DNA of 30,181 nucleotides from IMG/VR virus record IMGVR_UViG_3300048694_000135, positions 1-30,181 of that record; one strand, given 5' to 3'. Position 1 is the stretch's first letter. Each line of letters starts with the position of its first letter. Source of the stretch: a virus. Below the pieces are notes generated by a model that worked only from the letters and a program-made list of their open reading frames with translations, did no database searches and was not told the DNA's origin. A program made the position numbers and the translations under genes. Positions 1-8,087 of this stretch are shown piece after piece.

Positions 1-394
1 TGGTTTGACCTGTACCGCCGTTTGCAACAGGCAGGGTTCCTGTCACGCCTGTAGACAGGGGTAGTCCCGTTGCGTTGGTCAGAGTGCCAGAAGATGGTGT
101 TCCAAGTGCGCCACCATTGACCACAAATGCCCCTGCCGTGCCTGTATTGACCGCCAGAGCAGTCGCAACGCCTGTCCCAAGCCCTGACACACCTGTGCTA
201 ATCGGCAAGCCTGTAGCGTTTGTTAGAGTGCCAGATGAAGGTGTCCCCAAGGCTCCATTGAACAGAATAAATGCGCCTGTAGTTCCTGTGTTGACAGCCA
301 AAGCGGTTGCAACACCCGTTCCCAAGCCAGATACGCCTGTGGAGATCGGCAAACCTGTTCCGTTGGTCAGCGTTACTGCGCTCGGAGTCCCAAG
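1..394 (-). repeat. 144-nt in-frame tandem repeat in tail fibre gene
   Basis: Three copies start with a Leu codon at 394, 250 and 106, exactly 144 nt (48 codons) apart; the third is cut by the edge. Copies one and two share 40 of 48 residues, but the DNA has diverged mainly at synonymous positions. This points to an old duplication kept by selection on the protein. Such repeats can change copy number by recombination. Confidence 0.9.
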
Positions 395-694
395 GTTGGG
401 GGTGGTGAAGACAGGACTGTTGGTCAGTGCCAAAACAGTCCCAGAACCACTGGTGGAGTAGGAAGTGCCCCAAGCAGAGCCTGTGGAGTTGGGGATGCCT
501 GCCGAGGGCCAAGTAAAGCCTGCGGCAGTTTTGGTGGCAATCGTCTGTACCACGCCGCCGTTGTCCTTGTAAAACAACTTGCCGTCAGTGATGTTGATCG
601 CCAACTCGCCATTTGCCAAGTTGGTGTTTACAGGAACGGCTGAACCAGTCGTGCTGTAATACAGTTGAATTGGTGTGTATCCTGATGCCGCCAT
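1..694 (-). CDS. Tail fibre protein, C-terminus cut by window edge
   Basis: This open frame has no stop and runs off the left edge, leaving 231 codons. It starts with ATG at 694, one base after the stop of the previous fibre gene, with GGAGG 11 bases upstream inside that gene. The N-terminus (MAASGYTPIQLYYSTTGS, then LANGELAINITDGKLFYKD) is the type seen at the start of phage fibres that attach to the virion. From about residue 101 it becomes glycine-, threonine- and alanine-rich with a 48-residue repeat (LGTPSSGTLTNATGLPIS..GVATALAVNTG), ending in TGTLPVANGGTGQT. The repeats suggest an extended trimeric shaft; the receptor-binding tip would lie beyond the window. The fibre role is inferred from composition, repeats and position. 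Confidence 0.85.
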   Translation of the reverse strand, partial: MAASGYTPIQLYYSTTGSAVPVNTNLANGELAINITDGKLFYKDNGGVVQTIATKTAAGFTWPSAGIPNSTGSAWGTSYSTSGSGTVLALTNSPVFTTPNLGTPSAVTLTNGTGLPISTGVSGLGTGVATALAVNTGTTGAFILFNGALGTPSSGTLTNATGLPISTGVSGLGTGVATALAVNTGTAGAFVVNGGALGTPSSGTLTNATGLPLSTGVTGTLPVANGGTGQT

Positions 695-695
695 T

Positions 696-3467
696 TTAGA
701 AAGTACCTCCAGAGATTCCACCAGTCAATGCGTTGGTAGAAGGATTGTAAGAAAGTCCTGCGTCAACTCCAAGTGCCTGATTGCCAGAAGATGAGGACGC
801 AACAAATGGGATGTAAAAGTCGGTGTTGGTTGAAGTCGCCGTTGTGCCCACATTGGTGGCATTGGTGGCATTTGTCGCAGAACCCACAGAAAGAGTGCTT
901 TGGGCGACATACTGAGGGGCAGTTCCCGAAGAAGTCAGAACTTGACCGCTTGTCCCAATCCCCAACTTTGACAGTGTTGTAGAACCAGAGGCATAGAGCA
1001 AATCACCAGAAGTGTAGGAGGCAAGTCCAGTCCCGCCGTATCCAACCCCTATGGTGGAAGCGTTCCATGTCCCTGCGGTCAGCGTTCCAACCCCTGTAAT
1101 TCCCGTGTAAGAACCAGAAATGTAGGACGAACCAACAGTTCCAGAGGTGATCTGGTTACCGTTGATGGCAATTGAGGTATTTGAGGCAAGGGTCAACTGA
1201 CCCTGAGCATTGACCGTGAAAGTTACCACAGATGACCCAGAACCATAACTTCCAGCAGATACAGCGGTGTTGGTGATGCTGAACTGAGTGCCTGTAAGGG
1301 TTAATCCTGTGCCTGCTGTGTATGCGCCCGGGCCAGCGATCTGGACAAAATCAATGGCTGTCGTTCCAATCGTGATCGGGAAATCAGTCGTCTGTACCCA
1401 CTGCGTTCCAGCGTTGACAGTTCCATTGATGATGAAGGTTGTGTCGCCCGGGGCGATTTCGTTCTGCCCTGTCCCTACTTGGTCGTAGTCGGTCGCACGG
1501 GTCAGCACCCAGTTTGTCGAGACAGAACCTTGGTTGGTGACCGTATAGATGCCGTTATATGCGCCGTTGGTCATGTTTTTGACCAAAACACGAACGCCAT
1601 TTGTCACATCGGTGGCGGTAAAGGTGTGCCCATCAATGACCAGTGCCGCCTGAGTTCCAGCGTTTGTGATCGTTGCACCAACACCTGACGAACCATTGCT
1701 ATAGGTAACCGTTCCAAGGGTGGCTGTGGTCGCCCATTGACAAGCCGCATGGTAGTTGGTGTTTGATACTGCCGCATCCACATACTGCTTGGTGGCGGCT
1801 TGTAAGGCTTGAGTCGGGTCTTGAGTCAGCGTGACTGATGTCAAACCCGCCAAAGTCAGGCTTGTTGCACCCAAAGCCACACTGGTCGTGCCCAAAGTCA
1901 ACGATGAATTTGCCAGATACGAATTGGCAATCGGACTTGCATTCCAAGTGCCCGTGGTCACCGTTCCCAATGTGGTCAGGCTTGTAGAACCAGCCAATGG
2001 AGAGGCTCCAACCGTGTTGTAGGAGATGGTGTAAGCAGTCGAACCATCAAAAGCGGTTCCAGATGCCGCACCAGAGCCACCATTGTTAAAGGTCAGACTG
2101 TTTGTCGTGGTAGATGAAATAGTCGCAGAACCACCCAAAGAAACAGTCGTTCCATTGATGATGATGGATGAATTGGTCAACGAACTGTTGCCAATGTTGG
2201 AAAGCGTATTGCTTGACCCACTGATGGTCTTATTTGTGAGAATTTGCGAACCAGTCAGTGTCGCAACAGTCGAATCAATGTCAATCGTGACAGGCGCAGA
2301 GCCGTCATAACTCCCGCCAGACAGCCCCGTGCCTATCGTCAGAGCATTTGGGTTTGACGCATAGATCGTTCCAGAACCTCCCAAAGCCACCGTCACCCCG
2401 TTGTAAGTGACGCTTGAATTGGTCAGGCTGGAGTTGCCAATGTTGCTCAGGGTGTTGTTTGCACCGCTGATCGTCTTGTTTGTCAGCGTTTCTGCACCTG
2501 CCAAGGTCGCCAAAGTGCCCGTGGTGGGCAAAGTGACATTGGTAGCACCTGTGGCAGTCAAATTCAGAGAAAACGCCCCAGAGGTCGAAAACGCCCCTGC
2601 TGTGGACAGATTTCCACCCAAAGATATGGTATTTGTGCCGTTGTTGACCCCTGTGCCACCGCTTGCTGGGTTCAGGATGCCGCTCAGAACAATGTTGCCG
2701 TAACTTGGAACAGAAGGAGAAAAGCCAGTTGCACCAGCACTAAAAGACAACAACCCACCAGCCAATGAAAAGGGTTGCCACTGTGTGGTGTATCCCTCAA
2801 AATAACCGTTGGTAGAGTTATAACGAATTTGCCCCGGGGTTCCAGCGGGTTGTTGAGCCGCAGTTCCGATAGGAATGGTCATCCCGCCGTTTCCCGGGAT
2901 CACAGGGTTGTCAGCAAGAGAGAATGTCGGATTGCTTGGCCCACTCCCATTTGCCACATCAATCTGGTTTGTCGTGCCCTGCAAGACCACCGAAGTCAGC
3001 CCTGCCCCACTATTTGCAATCAAACCATTTGATGAACCAATGTTCGCAAGGCTCAAAACCTTGCCAGACAGGTTTACTGTCGGATTGCCTGCTACCCCAT
3101 CACCATCGGCAATAGAAACGCCAGCAGTGCCAGAAACAAGGGTTCTAGGCACAATCAGACCAGACACCTTGTAGAGCAATCCATCTGCTGAGTTTTGTAG
3201 GCTCAACGCTGTGCCCGTCAACTCAACAGTTAAAGTAGACTGCGCCCCACCATCAACCAGAGTAACCCCGTTGTTGCCAGCCAAAGCCCTGCTGTTGGGC
3301 AGTGTTGGCTCTTGATTTAGCGTCAAAAAGGTCTGCGTCTGACTCGGAGAAACAGAAATTGCCTGAGTCGTTGTTCGTACAGTGATGCCTTGTTGAACTA
3401 TGGGAACAAGTTCTGTCCCATCCAGAGTCTGTGCGGCAGGGAGTTGACTGATCTGAATGTTGGGCAT
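696..3467 (-). CDS. Large repeat-rich tail fibre protein
   Basis: This 923-residue protein is Ser/Thr/Gly/Asn-rich with almost no Cys, typical of beta-structured fibre shafts. The N-terminus (MPNIQISQLPAAQTLDGTEL) resembles virion-attachment ends of phage fibres. A repeat unit (LTNKTISG..NTLSNIGNSSLTNSS) occurs at residues 328-352 and 410-434, an 82-residue period. A short TWNAS motif recurs near 507 and 800. Residues 558-715 (from ATKQYVDAAV through EIAPGDTTFIINGT and WVQTTDFP) match a module I recall from many phage fibres. It follows the adaptor and Cys-rich genes and precedes a second fibre gene, so it is probably the proximal or main host-recognition fibre. No enzymatic depolymerase motif was seen. 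Confidence 0.85.
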   Translation of the reverse strand: MPNIQISQLPAAQTLDGTELVPIVQQGITVRTTTQAISVSPSQTQTFLTLNQEPTLPNSRALAGNNGVTLVDGGAQSTLTVELTGTALSLQNSADGLLYKVSGLIVPRTLVSGTAGVSIADGDGVAGNPTVNLSGKVLSLANIGSSNGLIANSGAGLTSVVLQGTTNQIDVANGSGPSNPTFSLADNPVIPGNGGMTIPIGTAAQQPAGTPGQIRYNSTNGYFEGYTTQWQPFSLAGGLLSFSAGATGFSPSVPSYGNIVLSGILNPASGGTGVNNGTNTISLGGNLSTAGAFSTSGAFSLNLTATGATNVTLPTTGTLATLAGAETLTNKTISGANNTLSNIGNSSLTNSSVTYNGVTVALGGSGTIYASNPNALTIGTGLSGGSYDGSAPVTIDIDSTVATLTGSQILTNKTISGSSNTLSNIGNSSLTNSSIIINGTTVSLGGSATISSTTTNSLTFNNGGSGAASGTAFDGSTAYTISYNTVGASPLAGSTSLTTLGTVTTGTWNASPIANSYLANSSLTLGTTSVALGATSLTLAGLTSVTLTQDPTQALQAATKQYVDAAVSNTNYHAACQWATTATLGTVTYSNGSSGVGATITNAGTQAALVIDGHTFTATDVTNGVRVLVKNMTNGAYNGIYTVTNQGSVSTNWVLTRATDYDQVGTGQNEIAPGDTTFIINGTVNAGTQWVQTTDFPITIGTTAIDFVQIAGPGAYTAGTGLTLTGTQFSITNTAVSAGSYGSGSSVVTFTVNAQGQLTLASNTSIAINGNQITSGTVGSSYISGSYTGITGVGTLTAGTWNASTIGVGYGGTGLASYTSGDLLYASGSTTLSKLGIGTSGQVLTSSGTAPQYVAQSTLSVGSATNATNATNVGTTATSTNTDFYIPFVASSSSGNQALGVDAGLSYNPSTNALTGGISGGTF

Positions 3468-3470
3468 CTT

Positions 3471-3827
3471 TTAATTTGGGTCTGGCGTTACTTCCAGCCC
3501 ATCCAAATTTCCATCGTTTTGAGGTGTTTCAGTGTTTCCTTCAGTGGAAATCACAAACCCACCGTATGCGCCACCAGTTCCAGCAATGTCATTCGGATTT
3601 ACAGCAACGCTGACATCAGGACGGGGAAAGCGAAGATTGATGCGCTCAGTCTTTCGAGCAGGCAGTCGATACGGGTCTTTTTGATCACGACAGTTTTCCT
3701 CGCAGACCATGAGACCGGGGAAGTTGAAGTCAGGCCCCAAGGTCGCATGAGGACGCTTCATCTTGCACCGATCACATACTCCAATCGCTATGTCGGTCAA
3801 ACCCAGTGTATCGAGGAATCTTGGCAT
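3471..3827 (-). CDS. Small cysteine-rich (zinc-ribbon-like) virion-region protein
   Basis: A 118-residue protein of unknown function. Four cysteines form two pairs (C18-x2-C21 and C42-x3-C46), a spacing that could bind one zinc ion. A conserved-looking LPARKTERINLRFPRPDVSVA segment follows, then a Gly/Asn/Asp-rich tail. The start is well supported: the upstream gene ends in an AGG-TAA context whose GAGGT acts as the ribosome binding site two codons before this ATG. I recall similar proteins between adaptor and fibre genes in other environmental phages, so a role at the head-tail or fibre junction is plausible but inferred. Confidence 0.75.
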   Translation of the reverse strand: MPRFLDTLGLTDIAIGVCDRCKMKRPHATLGPDFNFPGLMVCEENCRDQKDPYRLPARKTERINLRFPRPDVSVAVNPNDIAGTGGAYGGFVISTEGNTETPQNDGNLDGLEVTPDPN

Positions 3828-3829
3828 GA

Positions 3830-4900
3830 TTACCTCGTATAGACTGAAATGTTCGGTGCGTAGTAAATTGGCGACTTGTCTCGTTCTTCCTGCTCTGCTC
3901 GTTGCAGATGCTTCTCTGCCTGAGCCTCCAAATACTGGATACGAGCCACATCAATCCCGGGCAACTCCAGCGCCATCTTGAATGCAAGCATATTGACAAT
4001 GGCTTCATACCACCGCTGAGGAATCTCGATCTCGTTGGTGAGATCGCCCACATCCATGATCTGGCGTGAGTACCAAATCGTCATCTGGATAAAGGGATCG
4101 CTGGGGGTGGGCCAGAGGTAAATGGTTGCTTGCGGGATCGTGCGATCAAACCAGAACTGATACGGCTGGTTGGCTGTGAAGTTTTTGTTGGGCAGGTTCG
4201 TGTAATCGTCACGGTTCAAACGAGCCATCTGGATTTCACGGCTGTTGTTGCCAACATAGAACTCACGCACACTGAGCGTGTTCCCGCCAGTTTCCCTCAT
4301 GCGGTAGTATTGGATCGTTGCCCCGGGGTCAATGTCATACCAAAGCCACTCGTTATCAACCCAAGTGGTCACTCCGCAGTCATGGATGGTTGTCCATGTC
4401 ACTCCATCTACGCTGACTTCCAACAAAATGTGGAATTCGCCAGAAGTGCCCGGCAAAATGCCAATAGAACCAGCATAGACCTCGTTATACAAACCGTAAT
4501 TCAACCCAATGTTGCCGTTTGGCGCAGTTTGAACCACTTTGGTCTCAACATCATTGTCAAAAGCGTTGACGGTGTAGCCAGAGGAGGAAAAATACCCACC
4601 ATCCGAGTTCGGGGTTGGGCGATTCATCTGCCGATACAGCGCATTGAGCACATCAACACCACCAACAGGCAATAAATACTGGTATTGGTCAGCCTTCAGA
4701 CCATAAACCTTCTTGTCAATTGCCCAATACTGGATGCCAATGTTGATCAGGTCACTCAGAAGGAAGAAAAGCGACTCCTTGGCAGACAAAACCTGCTCAG
4801 ATGTCAGTTCTTCAGCGAGTTTTCCCGCACGGCGTGCTCCGTGGTCGATGAATTTTTGGACATTGAGGACTGTTGTTCCAACTGTTCCGCTGTAAGCCAT
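3830..4900 (-). CDS. Head-tail adaptor / tail-stabilisation protein (gp4-like), putative
   Basis: This 356-residue protein has a helical N-terminus (residues 10-70) and a helical C-terminus (about 290-350, including IPQRWYEAIVNMLAFKMALELP and a charged helix rich in Glu and Arg). This arrangement is seen in P22 gp4-type packaged-DNA-stabilisation proteins that dock under the portal. Residues of about 115-215 form a beta-rich insert (FHILLEVSVDGVTWTTIHDC .. YYRMRETGG) resembling a discoidin/F5-8C-like carbohydrate-binding fold. The start has a good GGTGAGGG site overlapping the end of the previous gene. Position between capsid and fibre genes supports the adaptor call; the insert assignment is weaker and comes from sequence pattern only. 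Confidence 0.6.
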   Translation of the reverse strand: MAYSGTVGTTVLNVQKFIDHGARRAGKLAEELTSEQVLSAKESLFFLLSDLINIGIQYWAIDKKVYGLKADQYQYLLPVGGVDVLNALYRQMNRPTPNSDGGYFSSSGYTVNAFDNDVETKVVQTAPNGNIGLNYGLYNEVYAGSIGILPGTSGEFHILLEVSVDGVTWTTIHDCGVTTWVDNEWLWYDIDPGATIQYYRMRETGGNTLSVREFYVGNNSREIQMARLNRDDYTNLPNKNFTANQPYQFWFDRTIPQATIYLWPTPSDPFIQMTIWYSRQIMDVGDLTNEIEIPQRWYEAIVNMLAFKMALELPGIDVARIQYLEAQAEKHLQRAEQEERDKSPIYYAPNISVYTR

Positions 4901-4907
4901 GTTTCCC

Positions 4908-5291
4908 TCACCATCCCGGGCAGTTCCAACGCTTCATCGAAGCCCTAGAACGACTGCCCTTTTCAGATTTTTCAGCAACTGCCCCCATTCTGGCGCAGAA
5001 ACTGTCTCTACGGGAGCCTCCTTGGGGCTGTGGAGCCTTCAGATGGCTTCCCGTCTCTCTGTTGTACTTCTCTCGACCCTTTGCGGTAAGCCCTGCACCA
5101 CGGTCAACAGGCATCTTCTCGCCTCGACCCACGCTCAAGTTGACCTGTCCACCCTTTTTCTTGCCCTCTTCAGCCTTGCGCTTGACAGCATAGGCTATCG
5201 CCACCGCTTGCTTTTGGGGCTTGCCAGCGCCAATCTCAGCCTTGATGTTGGATTTGAAGGCTTTGTCTGATTTGGATTTGATTAAAGGCAT
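4908..5291 (-). CDS. Small basic two-module virion-region protein (DUF6321-like C-terminus)
   Basis: A 127-residue, very basic protein. Residues 1-40 (KSKSDKAFKSNIKAEI, then GKPQKQAVAIAYAVKRKAEE) are a module I recall as a stand-alone small phage protein. Residues 51-127 (LSVGRGEKMPVDRGAGLTAKG, SHLKAPQP, SFCARM, ending RWNCPGW) resemble DUF6321. The two are joined by a KKKGGQV linker like the tags in the 344-aa and 2034-aa proteins of this phage. Function is unknown; the basic charge would suit DNA binding or virion assembly. The adaptor gene's ribosome binding site lies in the 3' end of this gene. Confidence 0.7.
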   Translation of the reverse strand: MPLIKSKSDKAFKSNIKAEIGAGKPQKQAVAIAYAVKRKAEEGKKKGGQVNLSVGRGEKMPVDRGAGLTAKGREKYNRETGSHLKAPQPQGGSRRDSFCARMGAVAEKSEKGSRSRASMKRWNCPGW

Positions 5292-5293
5292 GA

Positions 5294-5575
5294 TTAACCA
5301 CAGAAAATAGTGATTGCCGCACCAGTAGGCAACACAGCATAGATGTCAGTGGTAAATCGAATGCCGTTACCGGGCAACAAAGTTGCAATTACAGCCGTGT
5401 TTGTGGTGATGTCCAACTCAAGCAAAAGAGTGCCACCTGCGCCACCATCACGCAATTCTATTGTTCCAGCAGTACCGCCGGGTTTAATTTGATACCCGCC
5501 AAGGTTGGTTGCGCCACTGTAAATTGTTCCCGTAGCATTTGCGTGTTTTGCAAACACATTTGTCAATGTAGACAT
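5294..5575 (-). CDS. Small beta-rich structural protein, unknown role
   Basis: A 93-residue protein (TIYSGATNLGGYQIKPGGTAGTIELRDGG.. ending AAITIFCG) with alternating hydrophobic and Gly/Thr residues, consistent with a small beta-sandwich. Its Shine-Dalgarno GGAGA lies directly against the T-run of the upstream intrinsic terminator, 7 bases before the ATG, so expression depends on terminator read-through. The next gene starts two bases after its stop. I recall similar short proteins in the structural modules of aquatic phages. A decoration or fibre-accessory role is only a guess. Confidence 0.7.
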   Translation of the reverse strand: MSTLTNVFAKHANATGTIYSGATNLGGYQIKPGGTAGTIELRDGGAGGTLLLELDITTNTAVIATLLPGNGIRFTTDIYAVLPTGAAITIFCG

Positions 5576-5585
5576 TTAAATCTCC

Positions 5586-5610
5586 AAAAAAATGGGGGGC
5601 GAACCCCCCA
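5586..5610 (-). terminator. Strong intrinsic terminator in mid-operon
   Basis: On the minus strand a stem TGGGGGG / CCCCCCA closes a TTCG tetraloop and is followed at once by seven T. This is a textbook Rho-independent terminator. It starts a few bases after the stop of the KKGG-repeat gene and ends only about 10 bases before the next start codon, leaving no room for a separate promoter. It probably attenuates transcription into the adaptor and fibre genes instead of ending the operon. Confidence 0.88.
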
Positions 5611-5616
5611 CTTGGT

Positions 5617-6651
5617 TCAGCAACTTACCCGACCACCACGCTTCTTGGCTGTTTGACCAGTCTTCGTTTTGGTATCTTCCTCAATTACTTTGCGCTCCTG
5701 AGCACTGGGCGTACCCAGACCCATGATTTTCTTTGCGCCTTCGTAAATGCGGTTGGGAAGACTACGCATCGTCCGAGCAATGTCCATCTCGTCTTGGGAC
5801 GGGCCAATGCTCTTGTCGTATGCGCCCTTGCTCAAGTCCTCGACTTCTGTATACCCGCCGCCAGCATACTTACTGACCTTGCCACCTTTTTTGAAAGTGC
5901 CACTCAGTTTGGTAATGTTGACAGGGGTAGAAGCCTTTTTCTTGGGCATTGCTACGGGTTTGCCTGTGTCAACAAGCCCCCCCGTAGCGTAGGCTTTTTT
6001 TGCTGAACCACCTTTCTTGTAGCCACCGGGCTTGCCCAGTTTCACATCGCCAGTAGGCGCAGAATTGGTGTCAACCTTTGCCTCGTGCATCAAAGTGTTG
6101 CGGTATTTGCCACCCTGACCTTCGGTGTTGATGATGCCCGATTTGGGCACACCACCTTCAGCCATTTTGACTTTGCCGCCCTTTTTATAGCCGCCCTGAC
6201 CATTCACAACGCCACCTGTAGCGTATTCCCCCGGTTTAGAGGACTTCACCACTCCACCAGTCTTCAGCCCTTTGTGGGCTTTGCTGGCAGGCTTAGATTC
6301 GTGAGACTTCAGTTCTTTTTCAAGACCCTTCATCTCCTTCATCTCTGCCTTGTGCATTGATTTGGATTCGCCACCTTCAGCCTTGCCACCCTTTTTCATA
6401 GCGGGGGGCATGGACACAGGGGGAGGAACAGCCATCGCTTTACGGCGAACCGCCATAGAGGGACGCTTGGGAGCCATCGCAGATAGAGCGCCACCACGAG
6501 GTGCGCCAATCGAAGCGGAAGGCATATTGGAGGGCATGGCAGAGACCATTGCACCACCATCGGCTTTTTTGACAGCACCGCCCTTTTTGAGTTTTAACTC
6601 AATCGAAGGTTCGGTGGTAGCCATCTTTACCATCGGTTTAAATTGGCCCAT
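5617..6651 (-). CDS. Lys/Gly-repeat (KKGG) protein, virion-associated
   Basis: This 344-residue, highly basic, low-complexity protein has repeated KKGG motifs at residues 22, 86, 156, 212 and 254 and a KKRGGRV near the C-terminus. Variants such as TGGVV, AEGGV and TGGLV lie between them. Residues 35-85 are rich in Ala, Met, Pro and Ser. A more ordered C-terminal part (about 270-320, EVEDLSKGAYDKSIGPSQDE.. RTMRSLPNRIYEGAKKIMGLG) may fold. A perfect AAGGAGG site precedes the ATG. It sits in the capsid block, so a DNA-binding internal head protein is plausible. Many environmental phages carry such KKGG proteins and their function is unknown. Confidence 0.75.
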   Translation of the reverse strand: MGQFKPMVKMATTEPSIELKLKKGGAVKKADGGAMVSAMPSNMPSASIGAPRGGALSAMAPKRPSMAVRRKAMAVPPPVSMPPAMKKGGKAEGGESKSMHKAEMKEMKGLEKELKSHESKPASKAHKGLKTGGVVKSSKPGEYATGGVVNGQGGYKKGGKVKMAEGGVPKSGIINTEGQGGKYRNTLMHEAKVDTNSAPTGDVKLGKPGGYKKGGSAKKAYATGGLVDTGKPVAMPKKKASTPVNITKLSGTFKKGGKVSKYAGGGYTEVEDLSKGAYDKSIGPSQDEMDIARTMRSLPNRIYEGAKKIMGLGTPSAQERKVIEEDTKTKTGQTAKKRGGRVSC

Positions 6652-6662
6652 TTTGCGCCTCC

Positions 6663-7112
6663 TTAAACTTTCTGGGAGTAAACCACTGTTAAGCGGTAAA
6701 CACCCTGAGTGGTAGAGATAGTGCCATTGGGATCAACAGTGACAACAACCGACTGGCTTGTGCCGATGTCAGCCATAGCCGCACATTGTGCAGTGGTGAA
6801 CGACAGGGCAACTCGACCACCAGCGATAGCATCAGTTGCCGACAGGTATTGTGTACCTGCGGCGGCTGTGCCAACAGTAATAGGGCAAGTGGTTGCAGTA
6901 CCGCCACCAACCACAGGGGTCACCATCGTGTCCAAGAACAAGTTGATGATCTGAGAACTGGCAGGCAGTGTCAAAGTCGAACTCACCGCAGTACCTGCGG
7001 AAACAGTTGTGACAGTCGTAGTCTGGCTCAGGACAGCGTATCCACCATCCGTAGAATCAGTCAGAGCGTCAGAACCCATACGCACGGCAGAACCGAAGTA
7101 TGTCTGAGACAT
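6663..7112 (-). CDS. Putative head decoration / minor structural protein
   Basis: A 149-residue, Thr/Ala/Val-rich, beta-type protein directly downstream of the major capsid gene, ending in QGVYRLTVVYSQKV. It lacks a signal peptide or membrane segment. The N-terminus (MSQTYFGSAVRMGSDAL) leads into a TTTVTTVSAGT region and two repeated strand-like segments. The start has AGGAG six bases upstream, next to the hairpin that follows the capsid gene. Small beta proteins in this position often decorate capsids, but no diagnostic motif is present, so the role is inferred from place and composition. Confidence 0.65.
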   Translation of the reverse strand: MSQTYFGSAVRMGSDALTDSTDGGYAVLSQTTTVTTVSAGTAVSSTLTLPASSQIINLFLDTMVTPVVGGGTATTCPITVGTAAAGTQYLSATDAIAGGRVALSFTTAQCAAMADIGTSQSVVVTVDPNGTISTTQGVYRLTVVYSQKV

Positions 7113-7129
7113 TTTTTTCTCCTGTGAAT

Positions 7130-7149
7130 AGGGGAGCCTAAGCCCCCCT
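7130..7149 (-). promoter_or_regulatory. Post-capsid RNA hairpin without T-run
   Basis: The minus strand has AGGGGGGC / GCTCCCCT, an 8-bp stem with one G-U pair and a TTAG loop, in the short gap after the major capsid gene. No T-run follows, and the next gene's AGGAG comes soon after. It is more likely an mRNA-end stabiliser or weak pause than a full terminator. Confidence 0.6.
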
Positions 7150-7156
7150 GTTTCCT

Positions 7157-8074
7157 TTAAACGCCGGGCGTACCGTACATCGCACGAGGATCGGTGAAGC
7201 CGATGTCATAACGCTCAGTGGCTTTGTACCGCATGGTGTCGGTCTCAAAATCACCTTCCATCGTCTTCTCCAGACGACGACGCATCATCAACTTCATGCC
7301 CTCGGGAGCATCGGTCTGCACCCACCAAGCGGTAGGAGAAGTCAAACGGCTCATAACAGCCGCACCTTCGTCCAGCAAGCCAATAGACTTGACAGGGTTC
7401 AGGTCGTTGTTTGCCGTGCCTGCACGAAGGACAGACTTCAGCAGAACTTCGGCTTGGAAGATGTTGCCGGGGGCGACAACGATCTGTTTGGGAACCAAGC
7501 GGATTTTCTTGCCGTTGTTGTCCACTGCCTGACGAATCTGGATCAGCATCTGTTCCAAAGAGGTCTGCGACAGGTTAGCGGCGGTGGTCAGCAGGTTGCT
7601 GAAAGTGCCGTTCACGATGGGGTGCGAAGCGGAGTTCAGGGCTACGCCGTCACCACCAGCATAAGCACCGCCTGTGAAGGCGTTGTTCAGCACATTAGCC
7701 GCCAAGGTTTCCTTGGTTTCAATCAAAGATTGAGCCAAGTGTTTGGCATAAACCTGACCGATACGGATGTGGTCACCGTCTTCGACCAGAACTTTCGTCA
7801 GAGCGAAAGCCAGACCATAGACAGAGTACACATAACGCTTCAGGAACAGGACACCGCCCTGCTGATAGGTCACGGGTGTGCCATCAGGCAGTTGGGGAGC
7901 CGCACCGAAGCCGTACAGGACGGGTTCTTCGTGGTAGTTGCGGGGGATGCCGTCTTGCTCACGGAACACACGGCTCCATTCGTCGGCTCGTTGGTCATAG
8001 ACTCCATCAAAGCATTCGTTGAGGATCGGCTCAACAATACTTCTAAAGTCTGTACTACGCATTGGGGTTGCCAT
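7157..8074 (-). CDS. Major capsid protein
   Basis: This 305-residue protein has the marks of an HK97-fold capsid subunit from environmental phages: an N-arm (MRSTDFRSIVEPILNECFDGVYD), a central segment rich in Gly/Ala (AFTGGAYAGGDGVALNSASHPIV), LVPKQIVVAPGNIFQAEVLLKS, and a C-terminus (DFETDTMRYKATERYDIGFTDPRAMYGT). It follows the scaffold-like and two virion-region genes and is followed by a hairpin, as expected for the most highly expressed head gene. It has the strongest ribosome binding site nearby (AAGGAGGG, eight bases before ATG). Similarity to remembered capsid sequences is high; no separate protease gene was seen upstream. Confidence 0.88.
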   Translation of the reverse strand: MATPMRSTDFRSIVEPILNECFDGVYDQRADEWSRVFREQDGIPRNYHEEPVLYGFGAAPQLPDGTPVTYQQGGVLFLKRYVYSVYGLAFALTKVLVEDGDHIRIGQVYAKHLAQSLIETKETLAANVLNNAFTGGAYAGGDGVALNSASHPIVNGTFSNLLTTAANLSQTSLEQMLIQIRQAVDNNGKKIRLVPKQIVVAPGNIFQAEVLLKSVLRAGTANNDLNPVKSIGLLDEGAAVMSRLTSPTAWWVQTDAPEGMKLMMRRRLEKTMEGDFETDTMRYKATERYDIGFTDPRAMYGTPGV

Positions 8075-8087
8075 TTGTCAGCCCTCC

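Noticed and set aside
1-3467. CRISPR-like or diversity-generating repeats in the fibre genes
   Set aside because: The repeats are in-frame coding units without unique spacers, and no reverse transcriptase or template repeat is present.
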